From positions 11,756,856 to 11,820,855 of the forward strand of contig NC_064040.1 in the NCBI RefSeq assembly GCF_932526225.1: 64,000 bases of DNA, given 5' to 3'. This document shows positions 44,839 to 54,890 of this stretch, piece after piece (positions within the stretch are counted from its first letter, which is position 1; every line of letters begins with the position of its first letter). The notes under the pieces are model-generated. The model had not been told where the DNA came from, did not search any database, and was given only the letters and a program-made list of their open reading frames with translations. Both the position numbers and the translations under genes were made by a program. This DNA is from Nematostella vectensis (lineage: Eukaryota > Cnidaria > Anthozoa > Actiniaria > Edwardsiidae).

Positions 44839-45585
44839 TTTTTTAGAATCAAAAGTTGCTCTCAAAACGGCGTTGAGTACTCTTTGCTTGTGAATCGATT
44901 AACGCTTTGAAATGTCATACGGGTGTTATTTTCAAGCTCAGACGTATTTGCCAAGGGCTTTATAAACACACAAGAAAAGGTCAAGGCTTCACTGTAGAGC
45001 GGTGTCTTGCCTCAATCGATGCTTGACTCTAACATCGATTCCCAACCATATTCCATTCAGGAGATCTTATCTTTAAACATGCTTCCATACAGATGTTTTT
45101 TTCTTCCCTTACAGGTGCTCTATTGTGGCGAGCCATACGTGACACGCGCCACAAGCTTGTATGATGTACGTTCGTGAGCCGGATGAATTATTTACCTAGC
45201 GTGATGACAAGCAAAACAAAATGTTTGTAGGAACTTTTTGTTTGAGTTGAAGCTGAAGCGATCTTTATAATGAATAAAAAACAATTCTGGATGTATCTTA
45301 AAATACTATAAACAAGCTTTTCCTATCTTCTCTTAAACACAATCAAGCAAAACTAAATTTTTCCTATGCAAATTTGTGTACTTTAAAATATGCCCAAGTT
45401 TCGGTGACAGATTCACTCATATGTGAGACAAAAAAAACGTCAATGTATTCGTAAGAAGCACTCATTCTTTGGTTCTTTTTTATGTTGGACGGGCGTTTTG
45501 CCTTTCATTATTAATTTAATTACTATTGCGGAATCTTTTTTAAGACCGTTCACGCTGTAGGGATTCTGGATGGAAGAGGTTTTCG
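44839..45585. other. 5' flank of KLHL gene
   Basis: No gene or repeat was recognised. The KLHL promoter should lie in the lower part. Confidence 0.45.
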
Positions 45586-45874
45586 AATCGTCGGATCCGG
45601 CCTAAAATGGCACGCGGTTTTAAGATTTAAAGGAAAAAAAGAGCGGATTGTAGGATTCTTAAAATGTACCAGATCACGGATCTATTGAAAATTTAACTTC
45701 GGATTTCGGATTCTGAATCGTGACTGCAGACTTTGCCGATTCTTGACTTAGGGAAAAATCGATTGTTTTCTTTTATTATGCGTTGTGGATTCGGATGAAG
45801 AAAACTTTGTGCGGAACCGCGGATTTTCAAAAAAAAATAATAACAACAACAACAACAACAACAACAATAATAAC

Positions 45875-45957
<83 letters not shown>
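45586..45957 (+). repeat. Retroelement-like segment ending in (AAC)n(AAT)n microsatellite
   Basis: A segment with repeated GGATTCGGAT/GCGGAACCGCGG phrases ends in an A run and then about 115 bp of AAC and AAT triplets (45838-45957). This is the layout expected for a SINE or LINE end with an expanded tail. The poly-Asn, poly-Ile, poly-Tyr and poly-Leu frames through the triplets are not genes. Confidence 0.6.
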
Positions 45958-45992
45958 ACGCAAACATTTATTTATGTAATCATTAATTAGAT

Positions 45993-46110
45993 ATATACAG
46001 GCCCGTACCCAGACCACAACAGAGGAAAATCCACTTCCGGGTAGCAATAAACGAGCTATTTGTAGACAAAACTAGAAAGCATAAGAGAATTAGATAAAAA
46101 ACATCGTCAT
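45993..46110 (+). mobile_element. Truncated CAGGGCCGTACCCAG-family MITE
   Basis: CAGGCCCGTACCCAG, then TCCACTT, TTTGTAGACAAAACT and AAAGCATAAG match the 19932-20164 element. The right end is missing. Confidence 0.65.
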
Positions 46111-46114
46111 AAAC

Positions 46115-47040
46115 AACACAAGGTATTCCTCGGGTAGCTGTCTTGGTCCTATTCTCTTCATCATTTATGAAAGTGGCATTTTTAACATCATCAATCAACA
46201 CCTCCCCAACGCACATGGGTATGCTGATGGTACTCAGATTTTAATCCGTCACATCCGTCAGGTTAAGAAGATGCCTTGAAGACAATCGAGGTATGCATAT
46301 CTGAAGTACGCGCTCGGATGATCAGCCATCGCTTTAAGGTAAATGACTCTAAGGCGAAATTCTTGGTAATTGGCTCATGTCAACATCAACAAAGTGTCGG
46401 TCAAATCAAACCAGTCGCAGAGGTGAAGAACTTTGGTGCTTGGTTTGATTGGAACATGAGCATGGATTGTACATTTGAGCAATGTTTGTAGCAAGGCATT
46501 CCGTGGCTTTTATTCTGTTCGACAAATAAAGAAGTACTTAAAATGAAAAGGCTTGTAAAATTCTCATCCATGCCTTTGTTACGACACACCTAGACTGCTG
46601 TAACTGGTTCTTATTCTACCTAAATGCCAAGTTAGTGAATCGTCTCCAACGGATCCTCGATGCTGCTGCGCGTGTTGTGGAACTGGTACCAAATATTTGA
46701 CCACATCACACCTGTCCTGATTGAGTTACTGGCTACCTGGACATTTACGGTACGCTACAAAATTCTGCTCCAACTTTACCACAGCATTATTAATAACGCT
46801 CCCTCCTATCTGAAAACACTCAACTACATTCGTTCGTCCTATAATCGTAGATCAAACATAGCTAATATACAGGTAGTTCCGGAAACTAAATGCAAAACTC
46901 TAGGGGAATGGGCGTTCGCTCATTACGGTCCAGAACTGTGAAACCTGTTACAAAGCTTTATCAGAGGGATAAAAGGACGAACTTCTTTTAAACCTGCACT
47001 AACTAGGACTGACTCCTTTTAAATATGCACTATAAGTTCA
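46115..47040 (+). mobile_element. LINE reverse transcriptase 3' half, decayed
   Basis: The plus strand reads GSCLGPILFIIYESG, then GYADGT, where YADD of the catalytic box has become YADG. It continues with ISHRFKVNDSKAKFLVIGS, VAEVKNFGAWFD, the CNWFLF region, RLQRILDAAARVV, APSYLKTL, and TKCKTLGEWAFAHYGPEL. The motif order is that of a CR1-like RT. Stops and frame changes near 46490 and 46650, and the lost catalytic Asp, show it is dead. Confidence 0.85.
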
Positions 47041-48192
47041 CAAAAATGGACTTTAAGTTGATCTCAACCTTACCTTTTTTCCTATGTTTGTAAAAACAAA
47101 CAAAAATTCAGCGAAGATTTTCAAGGCAATGTTTTTAAAGCCCAAGTTTTCAATTCCACTATATCTGCGCGCGCTGTAAACACCGGTTGCAGACGCTCGC
47201 GCACGCATTGAAAATCTTATTTCAAAGTAGCGCGCGCTGTATCCGAATTTATAAAACCCTATTTCAGTTTTGATCATGACATGATGGATATGGTTCCTCA
47301 GAAGTGTAAATACTACGAAACACTATTGGAATTAGTGTTTAAACTTCATTTCAATTTCATCATCAGATCATCTGAGTTATCAGCGTGTTTGAGCAGGCCG
47401 TCTGTGCACGCGCGGGCTTTGTTTTACTTCCGGTTCTGAATTTTCTAAAAAAAAAGTTTTTATTGTCGCCAAATTATTTCAAAACGCAATATTTTTTTTC
47501 ATTATTCCCTATTATTGAAATCTCCTTTATATAGCCAAGCATGGATTTAGAGTTAATCTAACAGAAACGGAAATTATATCAAAAGTAATCTGGATTTCAG
47601 GACCTTTGAAAAATCGTCAAAAAATAATTCCTGATTCATTTTTAAACGCATGCTTGGCTTTATGCGCCGATCTCTCAAGATTCATAAAACGTATTCATTA
47701 TTTATTTTAGAGCAAGTTTACTTGAAAAATTTGCTTTATTCTTTATCTATGACGTCACATGATGACGTCACGGGTAACGTCATCTAAAAAGTCAGCACAC
47801 TTTTGGTGATCAACTTGGCAAATATCAGACCCTTATTACTTTCTACAAGGCTTTTATGCTATATTCAATTTTCCTTAGCAACAGATGTCAGTACACCCTG
47901 ACAATTTCATATGCTGGTGCACTTTGCATAGAGCTTACTTAAGGGAGAAACAGACAAGTTACATAAAATAAATCATTTATTACAAGAAAGGATACAAACA
48001 AAAAGAGCTTAAACTGGGTGGGGGGGGGGATTAAAGCTGGCTTGACAACGGCTTAGCTTTTAAAATTTTAGGTAACTCCAAATATACAATCTATATAAAA
48101 CTTTATAAAAGGAAAATTTGCGTAATTAATTACATGGGTTACAGAGGAGTGCTTGGAGATTGTCCGATAACATGGCTTTCGTAACAAACATC
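47041..48192. other. 3' flank of the giant receptor gene
   Basis: This region is AT-rich. Two perfect TGACGTCA palindromes lie at 47750-47757 and 47763-47770. TTTATT near 47970 gives AATAAA on the minus strand and could be the receptor gene's poly(A) signal. No other gene is seen. Confidence 0.5.
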
Positions 48193-51100
48193 TCACAGGG
48201 CTAGCGACTGGATCCCTTGAGATTTCTTCTCTTCGGCTTTTGATTCGATACTTGAATCGGATGCCTCGGACTCCGATAATTCACGGTTAGAGTACGAAGT
48301 TTGTACGAAGCCGTAACAAACATCTCCCAGGGCTAGCGACTGGATCCCTTGAGATTTCTTCTCTTCGGCTTTTGATTCGATACTTGAATCGGATGCCTCG
48401 GACTTCGATAATTCACGGTTAGAATACGTAGCCAGATTCGTTTTCACAGAGGACTCGCTTGTTGTGACATCTTCCTCCACCAGAGGGGTTTCTCTGCTGA
48501 ATTCCTCCTCGATTCCAAAAATCTTCCTTATAAAACGAGGGTCGCAGTAGTCAGCAGATTGTGCTTCCAAAAGCTGAGATTCACTTTTATAAGAGGAATA
48601 TACATCATAACCTTCTGGAGACTCAACGTCAGATTCTGAAAACCTACGATTCGATTGATTTTTCTTTTGAATGGCATCCACAATCATATTCCATCTTTCA
48701 AGGCTTGGTGCCGGTGGAACATCCGCTTGCACCTTTCCATAAGAATCGTTGCTGCTTGTTGGGGAGCGGTGTCCTTTCAGAGACCACTCGCCACTGGTAG
48801 GACCCTCACTAAAGGATTCTAGTGTTTTCATATCATGAAAAGCATTAACAGGACTTTGTGGTTCGTCATGGTCAGAAGCAGCGTTCGAAAAGTGAACTTT
48901 AGCTGATGAAGACGCAGATGTCATGGATGTATTGACCTTTGTGAATATAGGGATTGATTCTTCGTTGTTGGTTGATGTGACTGGAGCAGTATTGGGTTTG
49001 GGATCTGTTATTTCATAGTCTTGAATGTTTTTCGCAGTTAAGAAATGAGAGCTTGAAGGGAGCACAGAGTTTCTTCGCTCGTGTTCGAGTTTTTCAAGAA
49101 ACTTGTCAATACGATCACTGCTAACGGAGACGCGGGATTCCGTCTTTCTGATTGAGATGGATGTTAGAGAGGGATTGATGGCGTCATCTTTGGAATGAGC
49201 TAACTGTGCACTTCCTGAGTGGTCGTGAGAGGTGGAGCTTGTGGAGCGAAATGAGTTTCTTCTTTCTTGCGCTACTTTTTCAAGGAAAGCGTCCAAGCGT
49301 TTGTTGAGGTCTTCGAGTGGATGGAATACAGAAAGTTCCTGTTTGTTTGACGACTCTTCACTTGTTTGGCTGTTTTTGAGCGAAAAAGAACTCTTGATAG
49401 CACCTGATGTTACGCTCTGTGATTGCTCATGGAAATTGAAGCTTGAATCAGTAGTGGAAGGCATGGACAAGCTCTTAACTTCCGAGGGTGTCTCACGTAC
49501 AGAAGTTTGCATTTCAGTGCCTGTAGATAATTCCACAGCAACTGGTTGGGCAATCCCTGACAGCTGTTGCGTTTGATCAGGCTCAGAAGGCGTTTCCGTG
49601 TGTATTGGTAAAGACGTATTGGGTTTGGATCTTCTCCATCTGTCCCAGATGTTTCTGCGGGCAAACCCAAACACACCATGACGCTTTTTTACGAGTCCTT
49701 CTTGATTTTCGGAAGCATTTCTTCCTGCAGCACTTGGAGACTGATACTGAGCATGTTCAGACTCTTTTATTGTCTTGTTTGTCATCTCTGTCGTGGTCAC
49801 GTGTACGACTTCTTTCTTCTCTGGCATTTTCTTCTGAAACAGCTCTTCTGTGCCAGATTCTGTATTCAACATTGAATGGTGTCTGGCCCCAATAGTACCG
49901 CTTCCGGGAGAACGTAGACGGGATTCGGCTATCGGCCCTGTTCTTTCCATATCTCCTGAAGTTAAAGTACTTATTTCTTCAACTTTCGTAAATGACGTAG
50001 AGTGGGGGCTCTCGTCTGTCTTCTTCGATTGTAAATAGTCTGTAAGGTGTTGACTTTCTCCCTTGTCTACTTCACCTTCCGTTGACACGCTAGATTGGCT
50101 TGTTGCCGAAGTACCAGAAAGTATAGAGGGGCTACCTTTGTGATCAATGGATGATAGAAGACTTCCAATCGCCATTAGAAAACGTTTTCGATAGCGCTTA
50201 AATTTGTCGATTTCATCAGGCTCTCCAATCCCACTAGAATTACTGTCCGAGTAATCTTTAATGGATTTATCAAGAGAATCATCTGATTCTGATGATGCTA
50301 TGTAAGGACTTGGATAGTTATTTGACATTTCGACCCCTAGTGCTGGTGTGTCTTGCTTTTCCAGAGGCATTGCCTGAGCGATACCAGGTAACCTGTCTCC
50401 ATGTGCAAGCGGCGCCGACACTTGAGACTTGTCACCAGAATGCGATGCTTTGATACCAGACCGACTCTTGGATTGGTCTTGCGATGTCGTTTGAAGTGTA
50501 TCTGGATGCGGATCTTTTGATTTCAATAATCCATGATCGGAAGGTGTTGAGCGACTCGTGTACACAGATTCGCTTGTTGTAACATCTTTCTCCAGCAAAG
50601 AGATTTCCTTGCTGGATTTGACTCCTAAAACTTTCTTGATGATACTAGGGTCACAGTAGTCGGTAGAACTTAATTCCGAAAGCTGAGAGTCGCTTTTATA
50701 TAACCAACGAGCACCATTGCGCACAGTATAATCGGGAGACTCAGCATCGGAATCAGACAACCTACGATTCGTCTCCTTTTTCTTTCGAATAGCATCCACA
50801 ATCGTATTCCATCTTTCAAGGCTGGGAGCCGGTGGAACATCTGATGGCAGCTTGCCATACGAATCGTTGCTGCTTGCTGGGGAGCGCCGTCTTCCCCAAG
50901 GCCATTCGCCGTTGGTAGAACTCTCACTGAAAGACTCTGGTGTTTTCCTCTCGTGAGTTGAACTCAAGGGACTTGCTGATTGTATACATTCTGCTACATC
51001 AGCAGTGCCAGTAGAGTGAAGTCTGGAGGTTTGGGATTCCTTAAAATTAGTAGCTGAAGAAGTTGACGCTTTTTCGTGAGATATGACTGATTCGTCTGTA

Positions 51101-53016
51101 ACAAGTTGTGGGACATCACATCTCGAAGATGAGAAATTTGAGCCCGAAGGGAGCATAGAATACCTTCGCTCACGTTCGAGTTTGTCTAGAAACTCGTCAA
51201 TACGATCACTGCTGATGGAGACGCGGGACTCGGTCTTCTTGATTGATAAGCTAGCTGGTACTGACGGATTTAAGGCATCAGGTAAACTCCCTGGCATGTG
51301 TTCCTGGGAAGCAGAACTTGCAGAGCGAAATGATGCTCTTCTTTCTTTCTCTAGCTTTTCGAGGAAAACATCTACGCGTTTGTCGAGGTCTATGCTTGAA
51401 TTTCTGGAAGACGGTTCCTGGGTGGTTTGAGATTCCTTACTTGATTGACCTTGATCGACCAAAATGGAATTCTCCGTAGAACCCGATGTTATGCTCAGTG
51501 ATGATGGGGTGTCTAAAGTGGAAGACATAAACAAGCTTTTGACTTTCTCGCTAGGGATTGAGGACGCGGAAAGGTTAGTTTCATGTATCTCAGTGTCATC
51601 CAATTGGCCGTACGCCACAGAAGGTTTAATTGCGCTGACTTTCGGCAGACTTGTCCGACTTCCGGCAGACAATTCGGTTTCAACTGGTGGAGTGTTTTGA
51701 GACTGCATTATCGAAACAGGCTCAGTAGATGGTTTTTGTGTTCGCCATCTCTCCCAGATATTTTTCCCAGCAAATCCAAACACACCATGGCGCTTCTTTA
51801 CATGCGTTTTCTTGGGTCCAAGATCGTCGCATGATTGTTCTGTCTCAACACAAGAAGAGATGTACTCTTCCCTATCAGTGTCGTCTATCGCCTGGAGAGC
51901 TTTATTGACAGCTTCAGCATTCCCCTGTATTTCATTTCGACTGGAGTTTTCACTCTCGATATCTACAATACAGACCGACGAACTCGACTTTTCAATATAA
52001 GAATCTTCTGATTCCGTCTCGATACTGAGAGACTGGATGTCTATGTCCGATGTCTTATTGTCCAGGGCTATTATTTGCCCAGTCAAATCTCCGCTAGGCA
52101 ATGTACGGTGGTCTTTTATATTCCCTTCGCCACCCTCTTTCTGAGACTTGTCACTTCTTTCAAATGACACAGAACTGGAAATTTTTTTCGGTTGGTACGT
52201 GGGATTCACAGGTTTTATACTTTCTCCTTTTTGGACCTCACCTTGTGAGGACAAACTAGAATGGCTTGTTTTGGAGCTACCACGAAGTACAGTGCTCTGT
52301 TTGTCCAAGGCTGATAAAAGACCCCCAATAGCCAACGAAACGTGTTTTCGCTGGTGTTCAAATTTATCCAGTTTTAAGGGCTCCCCCATGTCATCACTTG
52401 ATGAAAACGCAGAACTTGCCGATTCACGAGATACACTATGACCGTCCGAACCACTGTGGCTTAAACCGAACATATAAGAATCCGACTCCGTCTTTCCTTG
52501 CACACGTGTAAATTCTTCTTTATCGGAAATCGAGTTCGTCTCACTGTTAACAACTAGCGATTCTTTAGCCCTTAAGCTTGATTGACCTTCGCCTGGCGTG
52601 AATGCATGGTACAACGCTTCCGTCGATATTTCGTTTGGGTCTACTAGTTGGCTCATGTCTATCCTTGAACTTGAGTTAGTGTTTTTATCAGTTGAAGACA
52701 AACTTTTCTTAGTCGTTATCGATTCCGGTCGTCCAATTGATGTCATTTCTTCATCTGACACTTCGGAACTTGACATAAAATGAGACTTGTCCTTAATTTC
52801 TTTATCACGCTTGTCAGACACTTGCTTCCTTGTGGTATCGATCAATTCAGGTATTATACTTCCCAAAGCCACATACACACTCTTGTATAATGCTCTTTGG
52901 GTTTCACTCGTGTCAGAAGCCGCTTCGATGTTGGTAGTCGGTGTCTGATATGAGCTCAACTCTCCAGAAGCCGCGGCTTGGCTATGCGCTGACGGGTGAC
53001 TGGCGGTCCAGAATAT
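48193..53016 (-). CDS. Last exon of giant EGF receptor: repeated cytoplasmic tail (about 1,607 codons)
   Basis: A single open exon starts at the acceptor GTCCTAG/ATATTC (53016) and ends at TGA (48193). It continues in phase 0 from exon 53462-53593. The product is Ser-rich and mostly without predicted fold. It holds two copies of a unit of about 700 residues, roughly 2.1 kb apart. Each has, in order, a DKFExxRKxxxxAIGxLLSxxD helix, a KKRHGVFGFA basic/aromatic box, two DxFLEKLExERRxS helices, PPAPSLERWNxIVDAI, NRRxSxSDxESP, and CDPxxIxKxxG. No kinase, phosphatase or other known catalytic domain is visible. The last 44 codons are a recent in-frame duplicate of the preceding 44. Repeated R-R-x-S sites suggest phosphorylation by basophilic kinases (inference). 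Confidence 0.85.
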   Translation of the reverse strand: MFWTASHPSAHSQAAASGELSSYQTPTTNIEAASDTSETQRALYKSVYVALGSIIPELIDTTRKQVSDKRDKEIKDKSHFMSSSEVSDEEMTSIGRPESITTKKSLSSTDKNTNSSSRIDMSQLVDPNEISTEALYHAFTPGEGQSSLRAKESLVVNSETNSISDKEEFTRVQGKTESDSYMFGLSHSGSDGHSVSRESASSAFSSSDDMGEPLKLDKFEHQRKHVSLAIGGLLSALDKQSTVLRGSSKTSHSSLSSQGEVQKGESIKPVNPTYQPKKISSSVSFERSDKSQKEGGEGNIKDHRTLPSGDLTGQIIALDNKTSDIDIQSLSIETESEDSYIEKSSSSVCIVDIESENSSRNEIQGNAEAVNKALQAIDDTDREEYISSCVETEQSCDDLGPKKTHVKKRHGVFGFAGKNIWERWRTQKPSTEPVSIMQSQNTPPVETELSAGSRTSLPKVSAIKPSVAYGQLDDTEIHETNLSASSIPSEKVKSLFMSSTLDTPSSLSITSGSTENSILVDQGQSSKESQTTQEPSSRNSSIDLDKRVDVFLEKLEKERRASFRSASSASQEHMPGSLPDALNPSVPASLSIKKTESRVSISSDRIDEFLDKLERERRYSMLPSGSNFSSSRCDVPQLVTDESVISHEKASTSSATNFKESQTSRLHSTGTADVAECIQSASPLSSTHERKTPESFSESSTNGEWPWGRRRSPASSNDSYGKLPSDVPPAPSLERWNTIVDAIRKKKETNRRLSDSDAESPDYTVRNGARWLYKSDSQLSELSSTDYCDPSIIKKVLGVKSSKEISLLEKDVTTSESVYTSRSTPSDHGLLKSKDPHPDTLQTTSQDQSKSRSGIKASHSGDKSQVSAPLAHGDRLPGIAQAMPLEKQDTPALGVEMSNNYPSPYIASSESDDSLDKSIKDYSDSNSSGIGEPDEIDKFKRYRKRFLMAIGSLLSSIDHKGSPSILSGTSATSQSSVSTEGEVDKGESQHLTDYLQSKKTDESPHSTSFTKVEEISTLTSGDMERTGPIAESRLRSPGSGTIGARHHSMLNTESGTEELFQKKMPEKKEVVHVTTTEMTNKTIKESEHAQYQSPSAAGRNASENQEGLVKKRHGVFGFARRNIWDRWRRSKPNTSLPIHTETPSEPDQTQQLSGIAQPVAVELSTGTEMQTSVRETPSEVKSLSMPSTTDSSFNFHEQSQSVTSGAIKSSFSLKNSQTSEESSNKQELSVFHPLEDLNKRLDAFLEKVAQERRNSFRSTSSTSHDHSGSAQLAHSKDDAINPSLTSISIRKTESRVSVSSDRIDKFLEKLEHERRNSVLPSSSHFLTAKNIQDYEITDPKPNTAPVTSTNNEESIPIFTKVNTSMTSASSSAKVHFSNAASDHDEPQSPVNAFHDMKTLESFSEGPTSGEWSLKGHRSPTSSNDSYGKVQADVPPAPSLERWNMIVDAIQKKNQSNRRFSESDVESPEGYDVYSSYKSESQLLEAQSADYCDPRFIRKIFGIEEEFSRETPLVEEDVTTSESSVKTNLATYSNRELSKSEASDSSIESKAEEKKSQGIQSLALGDVCYGFVQTSYSNRELSESEASDSSIESKAEEKKSQGIQSLAL

Positions 53017-53461
53017 CTAGGACATGGAACGTCGTATCACGGCAAAAACGCTAATACTTATCGATAAAGAATATCAATAATAAAACTCGTTTGCCTTATA
53101 TCTTGAAAAGTATATATATATTTTTTTTCTTTAACTGACAGCAAACAAGTTCTTTTTCACAACAAAACGACTTGAAATCGCTTGTAATTCTCACATAAAC
53201 TTATTATAGGTTTACCAATTCTAAAAGAATGAAAATATGTCTCGAGGGCAGAGCCCTTTGCAAGCACTGAATGTGTACTTCAGGACAAGGTGAGTTTTCT
53301 ACGACATCTTATGACCTTTTATCGAAGAGGCTACATTGAGTTTCCACTGAAGCTTAAACATTCATAACAACCCTCTACACAGGAATTGAAAAGAAATCTA
53401 AATACGTATTTTGTAGACTCTTAGTACTGGTGTAAACGAAATGTATTTTGGGTCTATCTAC

Positions 53462-53593
53462 CTGATGGGATGGAGAAATCGAACTGTCCTCACTCAGAGC
53501 AACTGGCGCATCTGCGCTCGTGGTAGAACTTGTTGGACTTGCACGAGAAGATGCTTCAGAAAAAGTGGTGGGGGAGTAAAGAGGCGACAGCCT
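53462..53593 (-). CDS. Small tail exon of giant EGF receptor (44 codons)
   Basis: Phase 0 on both sides, with a good acceptor (TTGCTTGCAG) and a donor at CATCAG/GTAGAT. It encodes RLSPLYSPTTFSEASSRAS, closely related to the start of the next exon upstream (SYSEFYPTTFSQPSSRES), so the two exons share a duplicated origin. Confidence 0.75.
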
Positions 53594-53644
53594 CTGCAAG
53601 CAAAAAAAAACATGTGTTAGCCCTACCATTACTGGATTTATTAC

Positions 53645-53812
53645 CTCAATATCACCATTAGGGAACAATACCTCACTCCCGCTGTCAATAGAGTTCTCAG
53701 TAGATGGTGAACCGTGCTCACTTCGATAACTGTTCCAATCGTACATCACGTGGGATCGGGGTCCAGTCTCTGTACTTGTTGGATGAGACGTATTCGACGT
53801 GTAGTCCTTAGG
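53645..53812 (-). CDS. Probable additional tail exon, upstream phase unresolved
   Basis: An open stretch ends at a clear donor (GATATTGAG/GTAATA, phase 0), which fits exon 53462-53593. It encodes Ser/Thr/Pro-rich sequence with WNSYRSEHGSPSTENS, like the tail exons. The best acceptor, TCTCTAACTAG/ATTTG, needs two bases from the previous exon, but exon 54891-56354 ends in phase 0. Either a short exon is missing between them, this exon is alternative, or the acceptor is elsewhere. Confidence 0.45.
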
Positions 53813-54345
53813 AAGCGCAAATCTAGTTAGAGACATTGGCAAAAAGAACCCTATCGCTAGCTAATAAGACCCCATTCTGCTGGTTGGTAGAATCCAAATA
53901 TAGGCCTCAACGATGGAGGAGAACATAGCGTACTGGGAACTGTTACTGAGAGGTGGTCAAATAGAAGTTAACGGTGGTATACCTGCATTTTATCCTCATA
54001 TAAACCTTTTAGTAGATAACTTTTGTTCCTAAAACGGTTGATAAAAGTGACCTGAGATGGCTGATAAATCTATCAGAGGTCTCGTGGCCCAATAAGACGC
54101 GCAAATCAAGATGGGTCACGGACTATAGTTATCATGAAAGCACCTCAGGATCAAAGACATAACATAATATTATCCATGAGCCGTATTCAATGCAAATGCT
54201 TGCAAATAAATCGAGTCGATTGTTTCATCTCCATTTGCACGCATTTGCATTGGGTACGGCTCATAAATAATACGACGTTTGAACTTAGCCTTAGTTAGAA
54301 AGAAGTAAAGTGGCCTTTTGTGTGGTCTTGCAAATTATTAGGGTG

Positions 54346-54687
54346 ATTAAAGCCCGATTCATACGTCGCGCTCCTGCCGTGCCGAATCTAATAGTTTGGA
54401 TTCGGCATATATACGCGGCTGCACCAGTCGTGCTGCAAGGCAGAAGGACGACACCGATTCAAACGTCGAGCTTTAGATGTGCCGAATCAAATACCATATT
54501 TTTTTTTATTCTGTAGAACACAAAACTCCGCATCAAGCCAACATTTACTACTCGCAACCTATTGAGCGCGACATCTGAATCAACGCTGAGATCAATTGTG
54601 TCGATCCAAGTAGACAATAAGATTCGGCACGACAGGAGCGGAAGGCTGCAAAGAAGACAAGAGCGCGACGTATGAATCAGGCCTTAG
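54346..54687. mobile_element. MITE with CCGATTCATACGTCGCGCTC termini
   Basis: The left end GCCCGATTCATACGTCGCGC and the right end GCGCGACGTATGAATCAGGC are reverse complements over about 20 bp with one or two differences. The inner pair CTCCTGCCGTGCCGAATCT / AGATTCGGCACGACAGGAG is also inverted. It lies in an intron of the giant receptor gene and encodes nothing. Confidence 0.8.
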
Positions 54688-54890
54688 ATCCACGACGCCA
54701 GCGAGAACAAGATCTATTGCGCGCACTCGAATTTCTCCTCGGCGTCGCGTCCTGTTCAACATGGAATGTTATGCTCTTTCACGTCCTCTTTAGGATGCAA
54801 AGCAGGAAATATAACAAGCGCGAGCCGGCGTCCTCTTGCCGGCATCGTGGATCTAAAACACCCTATTATCATTTAAGGATCGTTAAATAC

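Noticed and set aside
44839-44865. Upstream extension of the KLHL protein
   Set aside because: The longer open frame begins at a TTG; the first ATG in frame is at 44838.
45693-46047. Poly-Tyr, poly-Leu, poly-Asn and poly-Ile open frames
   Set aside because: They come from the (AAC)n(AAT)n microsatellite in different frames.
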